Source of the DNA: Blautia hominis
GTDB taxonomy: Bacteria > Bacillota > Clostridia > Lachnospirales > Lachnospiraceae
Direction of reading: 5' to 3'
Length of the DNA: 64,000 nt
NCBI GenBank assembly: GCA_002270465.1
Contig: NQOF01000004.1
Location: forward strand, 310,001 to 374,000
The notes under the pieces are model-generated. The model was not told the origin of the DNA and searched no databases. It was given only the letters and a program-made list of their open reading frames with translations. The position numbers and the translations under genes are program-made. This document shows, piece by piece, positions 52,861 through 60,324 of this stretch (positions within the stretch are counted from its first letter, which is position 1; each line of letters begins with the position of its first letter).

Positions 52861-53703
52861 ATGTTAAATAAAAGAAACCGTATTATCGGCAAGATCGTTA
52901 CCTATATATCCCTGGTGTTTTTTTCGGCTATCTGTATTTTCCCCTTTTTGTGGATGCTGTTGTCAGCGCTGAAACCCAAAACAGAAATTCGTACGGCGGC
53001 CCCGTCCTTTCTGATCCATGCGCCTACTCTGGAAAATTTTAAAAGAGTACTGGTGGATGTGGGATTTTTGCAGTATATTAAAAATAGCTTTTTTGTTTCT
53101 ATAGTGGCCTGTATCCTCTCCATGGTCATTGCGGTCATGGCGGGATATGCCCTGAGCCGGTATTATAAGATGAGGCTGGTAAAGACCTCCAATCTGGCTA
53201 TGATGCTCTCTCAGATGATCCCGGGTGTGCTGCTTTTAGTGCCCCTGTATCTGATCATGCAGAAAATGCAGATTCTGGAGTCCTATACTTCTTTGATCCT
53301 GGCTTATACAACTTTTGTAATACCCTTGTGCACCTTTATGATGAGCAGCTTTTTTGATACAGTGCCTCTGGCCCTTGAGGAAGCTGCGGAGATTGACGGG
53401 TGCAACAAGGCGCAGACAATTTTTAAGATCATATTGCCCTTATCTCTGCCCAGTTTGGTGTCCACAGGACTTTACGCCTTTATCAACGCATGGAATGAGT
53501 TCATGTTCGGGTATATATTTATCTCTACAGATAAATACCGGACACTGACCCCGGCTATCATGCTGTTTAAAGGGGTAAATACGGTTGACTGGGGCGGCCT
53601 TATGGCCGGTTCCGTGGTTGCCGTGATCCCTGTCACCTTTATTTTCCTGTTCCTGCAAAGGTATTTCCTGGCAGGACTTATGAGTGGCTCCGTGAAGGGC
53701 TGA
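52861..53703 (+). CDS. ABC sugar transporter permease (MalG/UgpE type)
   Basis: A 280-residue CUT1 permease; EAA loop EAAEIDGCNKAQTIFKIILP, NAWNEFMFGYIFI and the ending YFLAGLMSGSVKG. GGGAGGAG precedes the ATG. The alpha-galactosidase gene begins 13 bp after its stop. No ATPase gene is present. Confidence 0.94.
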   Translation: MLNKRNRIIGKIVTYISLVFFSAICIFPFLWMLLSALKPKTEIRTAAPSFLIHAPTLENFKRVLVDVGFLQYIKNSFFVSIVACILSMVIAVMAGYALSRYYKMRLVKTSNLAMMLSQMIPGVLLLVPLYLIMQKMQILESYTSLILAYTTFVIPLCTFMMSSFFDTVPLALEEAAEIDGCNKAQTIFKIILPLSLPSLVSTGLYAFINAWNEFMFGYIFISTDKYRTLTPAIMLFKGVNTVDWGGLMAGSVVAVIPVTFIFLFLQRYFLAGLMSGSVKG

Positions 53704-53716
53704 CGGGAGGAATGAA

Positions 53717-55825
53717 ATGAAAAGAATCGAATTATATGAGAACAAGATCCACATGCTGTGGGAAGTGACAGATGCGGGGGAGATCAAACTCCTGCATTTT
53801 GCCGCACTGCCTTTTGAGGAGGACACCTTAACTTCCGAGACGGGGACCCAGTCCTTTTATCCGGTGGAGATCCTGGTTTCCGGACAGGACCGTGTGGGTG
53901 AACGGCATGGACATAAGTATATCCAGACGTCCCCCGGATACAGAATGAAATACAGGGAGTTCCGGGACTTCAGAAATGAGAGGGGAAGGAAACTGGAGGT
54001 TGTGACAGAGGACCATATCACCGGTCTGGATGTTACCGGCCATTATCAGTTTTATGATGGGATTTCCGTGGTGCGTGCCTGGACAGAGGTGAGGAACCGG
54101 GGAACAGAGCCTCAGGGTCTGGAATATGTATCCTCTTTTGCGCTCAACGGTATTGAGAAGGAAGGGCTGCGTGAGTTTGACGAGAAGCTGGAGCTTAGGA
54201 TCCCTCACAACGCATGGCAGAAGGAGCTGGACTGGGCCTCTTATACTTTACGTGAACTGGGGCTTTCCTCTACTCAGCCGCACTCCATGCACCGATCTTC
54301 CAAGACGATTGGCATAGGGAATACCGGTAACTGGTCCGCAAAGGAATACATACCTATGGGATACCTGGAGAATCAGGAGACAAGAAGTTCTCTGTTCTGG
54401 CAGATTGAACATAACGGTTCCTGGTATTGGGAGATCAGTGACCAGGATGGGCATGTGTACCTGAAACTGAGCGGTCCCACAGAGCACCATAACCATTGGT
54501 GGAAGAACCTGCAGCCCGGGGAAACTTTTCTGACGGTCCCTGTGTCTGTAGGTACAGCAGCGGGTGGCTTCGACGAAGCCATGGGAGAGCTGACAAAATA
54601 CCGCCGCGCCATCCGCCGGGTGAATGACGACAATGAGAATCTAAAGGTTATCTTTAATGATTATATGAACTGCCTGTTTGGGGACCCTACCACTGAGAAG
54701 GAAATACCGCTGATCGACAAGGCTGCCGAGGCGGGATGCGAGTATTTTTGTATTGACGCAGGCTGGTATTCCGCGGGATACTGGTGGGACGGTGTGGGGG
54801 AATGGCTGCCATCCAAGGAGCGTTTCCCGGGCGGTATTAAGGAAGTTACCGATTACATACGGGCCAAGGGAATGATACCCGGTGTATGGCTGGAGCTGGA
54901 GGTCATGGGGATCAAATGCCCTAAGGCAGACCGGGTAAAGGATGACTGGTATTTTATGCGCCATGGAAAACGCGTCTATGACAGAAGCCGTTATCAGCTG
55001 GACTTCCGCAATCCTCAGGTGCGTGCCCATGCCACGGAGGTCATAGACCGGGTAGTAAATGAGTATGGTGTGGGTTATATCAAAATGGACTACAACATTG
55101 AACCGGGGATTGGCACAGAGGTGGATGCGGACAGTTATGGGGATGGGCTTCTGGGGCATAACAGGGCATATCTGGAATGGCTGGACGGTATTTTTGAAAA
55201 GTATCCGGACCTTATTATTGAAAACTGTTCCTCCGGCGGCCTGCGTATGGATTACGCTATGCTGTCCAGGTATAGTATCCAGTCTACCAGTGACCAGGAG
55301 GATTATGTGAGATATGCGACCATCACTGCAAATGCGCCTTCGGCAGTGACACCTGAGCAGGCAGCGGTCTGGTCTTATCCTCTGACAGACGGGGACTGTG
55401 AGGAGGTTATCTTTAATATGGTGAACGCCCTGCTTCTGCGGATCCACCAGAGCGGGCATTTAGTGAATCTGAGTCCTGAACGGTTTAATTATGTGAAAGA
55501 GGCGATTACTTATTATAAAACCATTCGTCCTCTGACAAAAAAAGCACTGCCCTACTGGCCTCTGGGATTATCCGCCTATGGGGACCCGTGGGTGAGCCTT
55601 GGGCTGGAAGCGGAAGCAAAAGATTTCCTGGCTGTGTGGAGACGGGACAGCCAATCGCCGGTACAGGAAATTCCTGTGAAACATCTGAAAGGAAAAGATG
55701 TGCAGGCAGTGTGCGCCTACCCGGAGAATGCGGAGTGCGCGTACCACTGGAATAAAGAGGCAGGTACCCTGACCATTGAACTGCCGGCAAGGGTAAGTGC
55801 CAGGATTTTTGAGCTTAGATATTGA
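53717..55825 (+). CDS. GH36 alpha-galactosidase
   Basis: A 702-residue GH36 enzyme, the usual 700-730. N-terminal beta-sandwich (about 1-300), a TIM barrel (about 305-600) and a C-terminal beta domain. The nucleophile is Asp458 in YIKMDYN; the acid/base is Asp526 in STSDQEDY; CSSGGLRMD (504-512) is the characteristic substrate-binding loop. There is no signal peptide, so it is cytoplasmic and releases galactose from imported alpha-galactosides. GGGAGG precedes the ATG. It ends the importer operon. Confidence 0.95.
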   Translation: MKRIELYENKIHMLWEVTDAGEIKLLHFAALPFEEDTLTSETGTQSFYPVEILVSGQDRVGERHGHKYIQTSPGYRMKYREFRDFRNERGRKLEVVTEDHITGLDVTGHYQFYDGISVVRAWTEVRNRGTEPQGLEYVSSFALNGIEKEGLREFDEKLELRIPHNAWQKELDWASYTLRELGLSSTQPHSMHRSSKTIGIGNTGNWSAKEYIPMGYLENQETRSSLFWQIEHNGSWYWEISDQDGHVYLKLSGPTEHHNHWWKNLQPGETFLTVPVSVGTAAGGFDEAMGELTKYRRAIRRVNDDNENLKVIFNDYMNCLFGDPTTEKEIPLIDKAAEAGCEYFCIDAGWYSAGYWWDGVGEWLPSKERFPGGIKEVTDYIRAKGMIPGVWLELEVMGIKCPKADRVKDDWYFMRHGKRVYDRSRYQLDFRNPQVRAHATEVIDRVVNEYGVGYIKMDYNIEPGIGTEVDADSYGDGLLGHNRAYLEWLDGIFEKYPDLIIENCSSGGLRMDYAMLSRYSIQSTSDQEDYVRYATITANAPSAVTPEQAAVWSYPLTDGDCEEVIFNMVNALLLRIHQSGHLVNLSPERFNYVKEAITYYKTIRPLTKKALPYWPLGLSAYGDPWVSLGLEAEAKDFLAVWRRDSQSPVQEIPVKHLKGKDVQAVCAYPENAECAYHWNKEAGTLTIELPARVSARIFELRY

Positions 55826-55848
55826 TAGTGAGAGGTGAGCAGCGCTTT

Positions 55849-56028
55849 GTGCAGAGCCGGGTGACAGTGTGCAGAGGCGGTTGGCAGTGTACAGAGGCGG
55901 ATGACAGTGTACAGGGGCGGTTGGCAGTGTACAGAGGCGGATGACAGTGTACAGAGGCGGTTGGCAGTGTGCAGAGCCGGTTGGCAGAGTGCAGAGCCAG
56001 ATGACAGAGTGCAGAGCCGGATGACATT
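55849..56028. repeat. Nine contiguous 20-bp tandem repeats
   Basis: Consensus GTRCAGAGSCGGWTGRCAGT. In the central part two forms alternate (TTGGCAGT and ATGACAGT endings), giving a 40-bp super-period. There are no spacers. The array lies directly after the alpha-galactosidase gene, comparable in style to the 13-bp array in the beta-galactosidase operon, but of unrelated sequence. Confidence 0.92.
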
Positions 56029-56033
56029 GTGCG

Positions 56034-56063
56034 GCCCGGATGTTTTATTTGCGGCATCCGGGC
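56034..56063 (+). terminator. Possible terminator hairpin after the GH36 operon
   Basis: GCCCGGATG (56034-56042) pairs with CATCCGGGC (56055-56063). The following sequence has only a weak T content, so termination is uncertain. Confidence 0.45.
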
Positions 56064-56223
56064 TGTGCGCTGTTTGATGGTGGATTTTGCTTGACATGGC
56101 TGTGTAGGCGTGATAAAGTATTTACATCGTTATGGAATATTTTCTATATATTTTCTGATTATCCCTGTTCAGGGATTGACTACCCATAAATACCTAATTA
56201 AATAAACTGCCATCTGAAAGATA

Positions 56224-56252
56224 TTGAGGTATCGGTCTGTAAAGGTTATAAT
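56224..56252 (+). promoter_or_regulatory. Promoter of the first Rpn gene
   Basis: -35 TTGAGG (56224-56229), 17-nt spacer, perfect -10 TATAAT (56247-56252). The same layout is conserved ahead of the second copy. Confidence 0.7.
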
Positions 56253-56306
56253 ATGGATATAGATAACCGATTTTTCTTTATCCTTCAGATTCAGAGAGGA
56301 GGAAGG

Positions 56307-57194
56307 ATGAAGAGATATACAAATGACGGATTCATCATGAGGCCCAAGGTGGATTTCTGTTTTAAGGAGCTGATGGAGGAAGCGGAGGTACGAAGAGGGT
56401 TTATAGCGGCAGTTATGCATATTCCGCCGGAGGAGATTGTGGAGACAACCCTGCTTCCAACACATTTGCGGACCAGACATGAGGAAGATAAACTGGGGAT
56501 CTTGGATGTACGTGTGCTTTTAGCCGATGGGACACAGATAGACATAGAGATTCAGGTCAGTCCGTTTCTGCTGTGGCCGGAGCGTTCTCTGTTTTATCTA
56601 GCTAAAATGTTTACGGACCAGATAGAAAAAGGTGAAAGCTATGAGAGGCTGGAGAAGTGCGTACATATTGGGATACTGGATTTTATTTTGTTTGACGCAG
56701 AGGAATCATTCTATTCCTGTTATCATATGAGGGAGGATGTCAGCCAAAATCTTTATTCGGACAAGCTGGAAGTCCATATCCTTGAACTTCCGAAGCTTTC
56801 CGAGAATAACTACCCTGAAACAGAGCTTCTGAACTGGGCAAAATTCATGAATGCCGAGAGGCAGGAGGAGTTTGAAGCGATGGCGGAGAAAGATCAATAT
56901 ATTGAGAAGGCGTATGAAGCTTTGAAGAACATCAGCGCAGACGAGGAAAAGAGATTGGAATATGAAGCCAGAGAGAAGGCACTGCGGGACCATGATTATC
57001 TTATGAAAAGCAATTGGGAAGCCGGGCTGGAGGCCGGAGAGAAGATTGGTATAAATAAAGGGATTGAACAGGGGGAAGGCAGAGTAAACCGGCTGATACA
57101 GCTTCTTATTGTAAACTCGCGTACAGACGAAATTGAAAAGGCAGTCACTGACAAAGAATATCAGAGTAAATTATTTATTGAGTTTAAATTATAA
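56307..57194 (+). CDS. Rpn family PD-(D/E)XK nuclease, copy 1
   Basis: A 295-residue protein of the Rpn/PDDEXK_2 'recombination-promoting nuclease/transposase' family. The nuclease core is visible: FKELMEEAEVRRGF, LGILDVRVLLADGTQIDIEIQ (catalytic Asp and Glu, with Gln in place of the usual Lys, as is common in this family) and FYLAKMFTDQIEKG. The C-terminal third is helical and charged. The ATG at 56307 follows GAGGAGG; an in-frame ATG at 56253 lies at the likely transcription start and is rejected. Family members cut DNA and have been linked to recombination and phage defence. It is tandemly duplicated with the 57507 gene. Confidence 0.9.
   Translation: MKRYTNDGFIMRPKVDFCFKELMEEAEVRRGFIAAVMHIPPEEIVETTLLPTHLRTRHEEDKLGILDVRVLLADGTQIDIEIQVSPFLLWPERSLFYLAKMFTDQIEKGESYERLEKCVHIGILDFILFDAEESFYSCYHMREDVSQNLYSDKLEVHILELPKLSENNYPETELLNWAKFMNAERQEEFEAMAEKDQYIEKAYEALKNISADEEKRLEYEAREKALRDHDYLMKSNWEAGLEAGEKIGINKGIEQGEGRVNRLIQLLIVNSRTDEIEKAVTDKEYQSKLFIEFKL
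56863..56882 (+). promoter_or_regulatory. Internal ribosome site and in-frame ATG in Rpn copy 1
   Basis: AGGAGGAG (56863-56870) stands 9 nt before an in-frame ATG (56880-56882), which would give a 104-residue C-terminal protein ending at 57194. Small in-frame C-terminal products acting as inhibitors are known for some Rpn proteins; whether this site is used is not known. Confidence 0.45.
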
Positions 57195-57506
57195 ATCTGA
57201 TCATAGGTCAGAACTGCGTATTGCAAAGCAGTAACGGATTATTCTGATGATTAAAAGATAGGAAATAGGCAAATCTATTCTTTTCGGTAGAAGCTGAATT
57301 CCGGTAGAGAGCATATTGATCCTATACCGGAATTCAGACTATACCGATATATTTCTAATTTCCCTATTCAGGGAATGGATATCCATAAAAATAATAATTG
57401 AATAAAGAGCCGTCTGAAAGTTGTTGAGGAATCTGTCTTTTATGGTTATACTATTCTTATAGATAACCGATATCTTTTCATCTTTCAGAAGCGGAGAGGG
57501 GCGGAG
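57195..57506. other. Intergenic region between the Rpn copies
   Basis: 312 bp. It contains a perfect 13-bp stem (57294-57306 with 57325-57337) without a T run, then a leader (57360-57506) that is visibly homologous to the leader of copy 1 (56165-56306), including the promoter. The duplication therefore included the regulatory region. Confidence 0.7.
57424..57452 (+). promoter_or_regulatory. Promoter of the second Rpn gene
   Basis: -35 TTGAGG (57424-57429), 17-nt spacer, -10 TATACT (57447-57452), homologous to the promoter of copy 1. Confidence 0.65.
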
Positions 57507-58406
57507 ATGGAGAGATATGCAGACGAAGATTTCATCATGAAGCCAAAGGTGGACTTCTGTTTCAAGGAGCTGATGGAGGAGGCGGAGGTGCGGAAAGGTT
57601 TTTCAGCCGCTGTACTTCATATTCCTCCGGAAGATATAGCAGAGACTTTGCTGCTTCCAACTAATCTGAGAAAAAAATATGAGGAAGACAAACTTGGAAT
57701 CCTGGATGTACGTGTATTATTAAACAACAGCACACAGATAGATATCGAGATTCAGGTGAGTCCGTTTTTACTGTGGCCGGAGCGTTCCCTGTTTTATCTT
57801 GCTAAAATGTTTACGGACCAGATAGAAAAAGGTGAAGGCTATGAGAAGCTGGAGAAGTGCGTACACGTTGGGATTTTGGATTTTATCTTGTTTGGTGAGG
57901 ACAAGGAGTATTACTCCTGCTTCCATATAAGAGAGGATGTCAGAAACTGTCTCTACACAGATAAGCTGGAAGTACATATCCTGGAACTGCCGAAGCTTAA
58001 AAAGCATGACTACCCTGAAACAGAACTTCTGAACTGGGCAAAATTCATGAATGCCGAGAGGCAGGAGGAGTTTGAAGAGATGGCGGAGAAAGATCAATAT
58101 ATTGAGAAGGCATATGAAGCTTTGAAGAACATCAGCGCAGACCAGGAAAAGAGATTAGAATATGAAGCCAGAGAGAAGGCGCTGCGGGACCATGATTATC
58201 TTATGAAAAGCAATTGGGAGGCCGGGCTGGAAGCCGGAAAGAAGGCCGGAGAGAAGATTGGTATAAATAAAGGAATTGAACAGGGCGAAGGCAGAGTAAA
58301 CCGGCTGATACAGCTTCTTATTGTAAATTCGCGCACAGACGAAATTGAAAAGGCAGTCAGCGACAAAGAATACCAGCAGGCTTTGTTCCGGGAATTACAT
58401 TTATAA
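57507..58406 (+). CDS. Rpn family PD-(D/E)XK nuclease, copy 2
   Basis: A 299-residue paralogue of the 56307 product. The same nuclease motifs are present (FKELMEEAEVRKGF, LGILDVRVLL, IDIEIQVSPFLLWPE). Compared with copy 1, the N-terminal and central parts differ at many residues, while the C-terminal ~105 residues are almost identical, apart from a four-residue insertion of Lys/Ala/Gly type (AGKKAGEK). GGAGAGGGGCGGAG precedes the ATG. Selection or gene conversion on the C-terminal part would explain the uneven divergence. A functional nuclease is plausible in both copies. Confidence 0.9.
   Translation: MERYADEDFIMKPKVDFCFKELMEEAEVRKGFSAAVLHIPPEDIAETLLLPTNLRKKYEEDKLGILDVRVLLNNSTQIDIEIQVSPFLLWPERSLFYLAKMFTDQIEKGEGYEKLEKCVHVGILDFILFGEDKEYYSCFHIREDVRNCLYTDKLEVHILELPKLKKHDYPETELLNWAKFMNAERQEEFEEMAEKDQYIEKAYEALKNISADQEKRLEYEAREKALRDHDYLMKSNWEAGLEAGKKAGEKIGINKGIEQGEGRVNRLIQLLIVNSRTDEIEKAVSDKEYQQALFRELHL
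58063..58082 (+). promoter_or_regulatory. Internal ribosome site and in-frame ATG in Rpn copy 2
   Basis: The same AGGAGGAG (58063-58070) and in-frame ATG (58080-58082) as in copy 1, at the identical codon position (192). The predicted internal product is 108 residues. Conservation of the site between diverged copies is suggestive, but the whole region is conserved. Confidence 0.45.
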
Positions 58407-58410
58407 ACCG

Positions 58411-58456
58411 GGCCGGTTCTGATACGGATGATCTTAGTAAACCGGTTCCGTTTTTT
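58411..58456 (+). terminator. Probable terminator after the second Rpn gene
   Basis: GGCCGGTT (58411-58418) can pair with AACCGG (58440-58445) and the following bases; TTCCG and six T follow. Confidence 0.5.
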
Positions 58457-58820
58457 GTACAATGACTTTGGTTAGTTTACAAGGAACTATACACAGACCA
58501 GGAAACGGGCCGCTGACAAGATGAACGACGCATGGAATGCACCGTTCAATCCTGCCACAAACCCAAGAGCGTGGAAATATCTTTCCCTGAATGGGTAACC
58601 AGGTTATCGTTCACAAACACCGTTTTGGAAACAGGAACCGTATCGGATAGAAAATCTAAAAAAAATACACATTGCTATTTTTTCGACTTTGTTATATTCT
58701 TATAATTACCGCCAAAGACAATCCACTCCGGAGTCGTAAGCGGCAATTAAGATACCAGGCAGAGCCGCACAAGACCCTGCAGGGGAGGAGAATAAGACAG
58801 AGGATAAAGGAGGAACCGGC
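58457..58820. other. Intergenic region upstream of the HPr-like gene
   Basis: About 360 bp with no supported ORF. A/T-rich sequence at 58655-58705 includes TATATT and TATAAT words that could be the promoter, but no -35 box at proper spacing is clear. A weak hairpin (ACCGC with GCGGC, about 58708-58746) lies in the likely leader. Confidence 0.5.
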
Positions 58821-59048
58821 ATGTGTGAGAGAACCGTTCGCTTCAGTGAGATCAATGAAATTAAGGAGTTTGTGAGCGCGGCATGCCGATGTAAATTTGA
58901 CATCGACGTTGTCAGCGGCAGAATCGTGATTGACGCCAAATCCATTCTGGGTATGCTGAGCCTGAACTGGGATGAGGAACTCCGTGTGGTTTATGAAGAA
59001 CCGGACCCGCATTTTGAGAACGTTTTACAAAAATATATGACCAGTTGA
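58821..59048 (+). CDS. HPr-like protein lacking the active-site histidine
   Basis: A 75-residue HPr-fold protein. The VIDAKSILGMLSL segment matches the regulatory-serine region of PTS HPr. The N-terminal loop that should carry the phosphorylatable His (LHARPA in true HPr) reads EINEIKEFVSA, with no histidine, so it cannot act as a normal PTS phosphocarrier. AAAGGAGG precedes the ATG. Such proteins are frequent in Lachnospiraceae; a regulatory role through the serine is possible but unproven. It is a single-gene unit closed by a terminator. Confidence 0.8.
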   Translation: MCERTVRFSEINEIKEFVSAACRCKFDIDVVSGRIVIDAKSILGMLSLNWDEELRVVYEEPDPHFENVLQKYMTS

Positions 59049-59053
59049 ACAAC

Positions 59054-59097
59054 AAACCCGTCTTTGGATGCCATGGCATTTGAACAGACGGGTTTTT
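59054..59097 (+). terminator. Terminator after the HPr-like gene
   Basis: AAACCCGTCT (59054-59063) pairs with AGACGGGTTT (59086-59095), followed by T. Confidence 0.88.
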
Positions 59098-59181
59098 GCA
59101 CGGCTCTTTGTCCGGAAGGTGTTTGCAAATCCATTCCGGCAATCTGCACGCCCCACGTTACGGTATATTTGCCCTAACCTG

Positions 59182-60039
59182 CTATTCACCCACGCTTACG
59201 CGATGCTGTACCAGTTTCCGGTATTCCTTTGGGGAGAACCCCAGTTTCTGGTTAAACAGGTTGATCAGGCTGTTGCTGCTCTGGTACCCCACCTCATAGG
59301 CAATCTCTTCCACGGTCATAAAAGTGCGGGCCAGCAGTATTTTGGCCTGGTCAAGCCGTGTATTGATCACATAGTCGATGGGAGACAACCCGGTCTCCTC
59401 TTTAAAACGGTGGGAAAAATAATAAGTGCTCAGATTGGCTATGTCCGCCAGTTCCTCCAGCGTGATCTTTTCTCCCACATGCCCTCTGATATATCGGATG
59501 GTCTTTTCTATAGAAGTATCTTCTTTCTGATTATGCAATTCCCTCTCACTCAGCAGTTGAAGCAGTTTGTAGATCCGCATGGAACTGTCAAACATATTTT
59601 CAACCCCATCCTGTTCATAAAACTTCACCATATTGTAAATTAAATTTCCAACCAGCGCATTGTTCTGATTGCGTATCAGCGGTCCGAATAATTTGAGGAT
59701 ATGCCCGCAGATCTCATGGGAATTGGAACCGTCAAAATGGATATACACAAACTCCAGCCCATCCATAGCCTGGTAATAGTGGGGTTTGGCACAGTCCAGC
59801 AGCACCACGTCCCCTTTCTTCGCGTCAAAGGATTCCCCCTCATACTCCACGTGCAGGATTCCTTCCCTGATATAAGCCACAAGAAGCGGCGGGAAATACT
59901 CTCTTTTCATAAAATATCTGCCTGTACAAAAATAGTGACCGCACCAGGTAGGATAAAAATAAAGCTGCCTGGCTGTATCGGAAGGTGTAAAAGAGAAGCA
60001 TACAGAACGGGCAAGGACACCGGTATCCACACTTTTCAT
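59182..60039 (-). CDS. AraC family transcriptional regulator (cupin type)
   Basis: A 285-residue regulator: an N-terminal cupin-like sugar-binding domain (about 30-165; VEYEGESFDAKKGDVVLLDCAKPHYYQ) and a C-terminal AraC domain (about 180-280) with two helix-turn-helix units (ITLEELADIANLSTYYFSHRF and TVEEIAYEVGYQSSNSLINLF). The start at 60039 is chosen over an in-frame ATG at 60105, which has no ribosome site; GGGAGAAAAGAAG precedes the chosen one. It is divergent from the oxidoreductase operon at 60325 and is its probable ligand-responsive activator. Confidence 0.9.
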   Translation of the reverse strand: MKSVDTGVLARSVCFSFTPSDTARQLYFYPTWCGHYFCTGRYFMKREYFPPLLVAYIREGILHVEYEGESFDAKKGDVVLLDCAKPHYYQAMDGLEFVYIHFDGSNSHEICGHILKLFGPLIRNQNNALVGNLIYNMVKFYEQDGVENMFDSSMRIYKLLQLLSERELHNQKEDTSIEKTIRYIRGHVGEKITLEELADIANLSTYYFSHRFKEETGLSPIDYVINTRLDQAKILLARTFMTVEEIAYEVGYQSSNSLINLFNQKLGFSPKEYRKLVQHRVSVGE

Positions 60040-60128
60040 ATCTTCTTTTCTCCCTGTCTTTTTTATCTCATTATAATCCCCCTGACTAATAAAAGCAATA
60101 TCCATGAACTTTTTGGCAAAAACCCATA

Positions 60129-60157
60129 TTTAAAAGCACGCCGTATATGCGTATAAT
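60129..60157 (+). promoter_or_regulatory. Promoter of the oxidoreductase/TIM-barrel operon
   Basis: -35 TTTAAA (60129-60134), 17-nt spacer, perfect -10 TATAAT (60152-60157), in the divergent region next to the AraC gene. A weak -35 with a strong -10 fits activation by an AraC protein. The leader to the first ATG is about 160 nt. Confidence 0.5.
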
Positions 60158-60324
60158 ACAAGTATCAAAACAAACAAAGCAAAATCAAACTCAAAAAATC
60201 ACCGTTATATCAAAGAAAATGGCCGTTTTCATGGTGGGATAACTGCGTGCAGTTTAAAAGCATCAAAAGAATAAACAATTTATAAAAAAGCAAATTAATG
60301 TGAATTTATCAGGAGGAAAGTAAA

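Larger units (their letters stand above)
55826..56306. other. Intergenic region with 20-bp array, hairpin and Rpn promoter
   Basis: About 480 bp with no supported ORF. It contains nine 20-bp repeats, a GCCCGGATG/CATCCGGGC hairpin, A/T-rich sequence and the promoter of the first Rpn gene. Confidence 0.7.

Noticed and set aside
55849-56028. CRISPR-like array after the GH36 gene
   Set aside because: Contiguous 20-bp units without spacers; minus-strand ORFs here are repeat translations.
57294-57337. Perfect 13-bp hairpin between the Rpn genes as a terminator
   Set aside because: No T run follows on either strand side close to the stem; kept only as a hairpin in the intergenic description.
60039-60105. 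Longer start for the AraC regulator at 60105
   Set aside because: No ribosome site precedes it, while the ATG at 60039 has GGGAGAAAAGAAG upstream.
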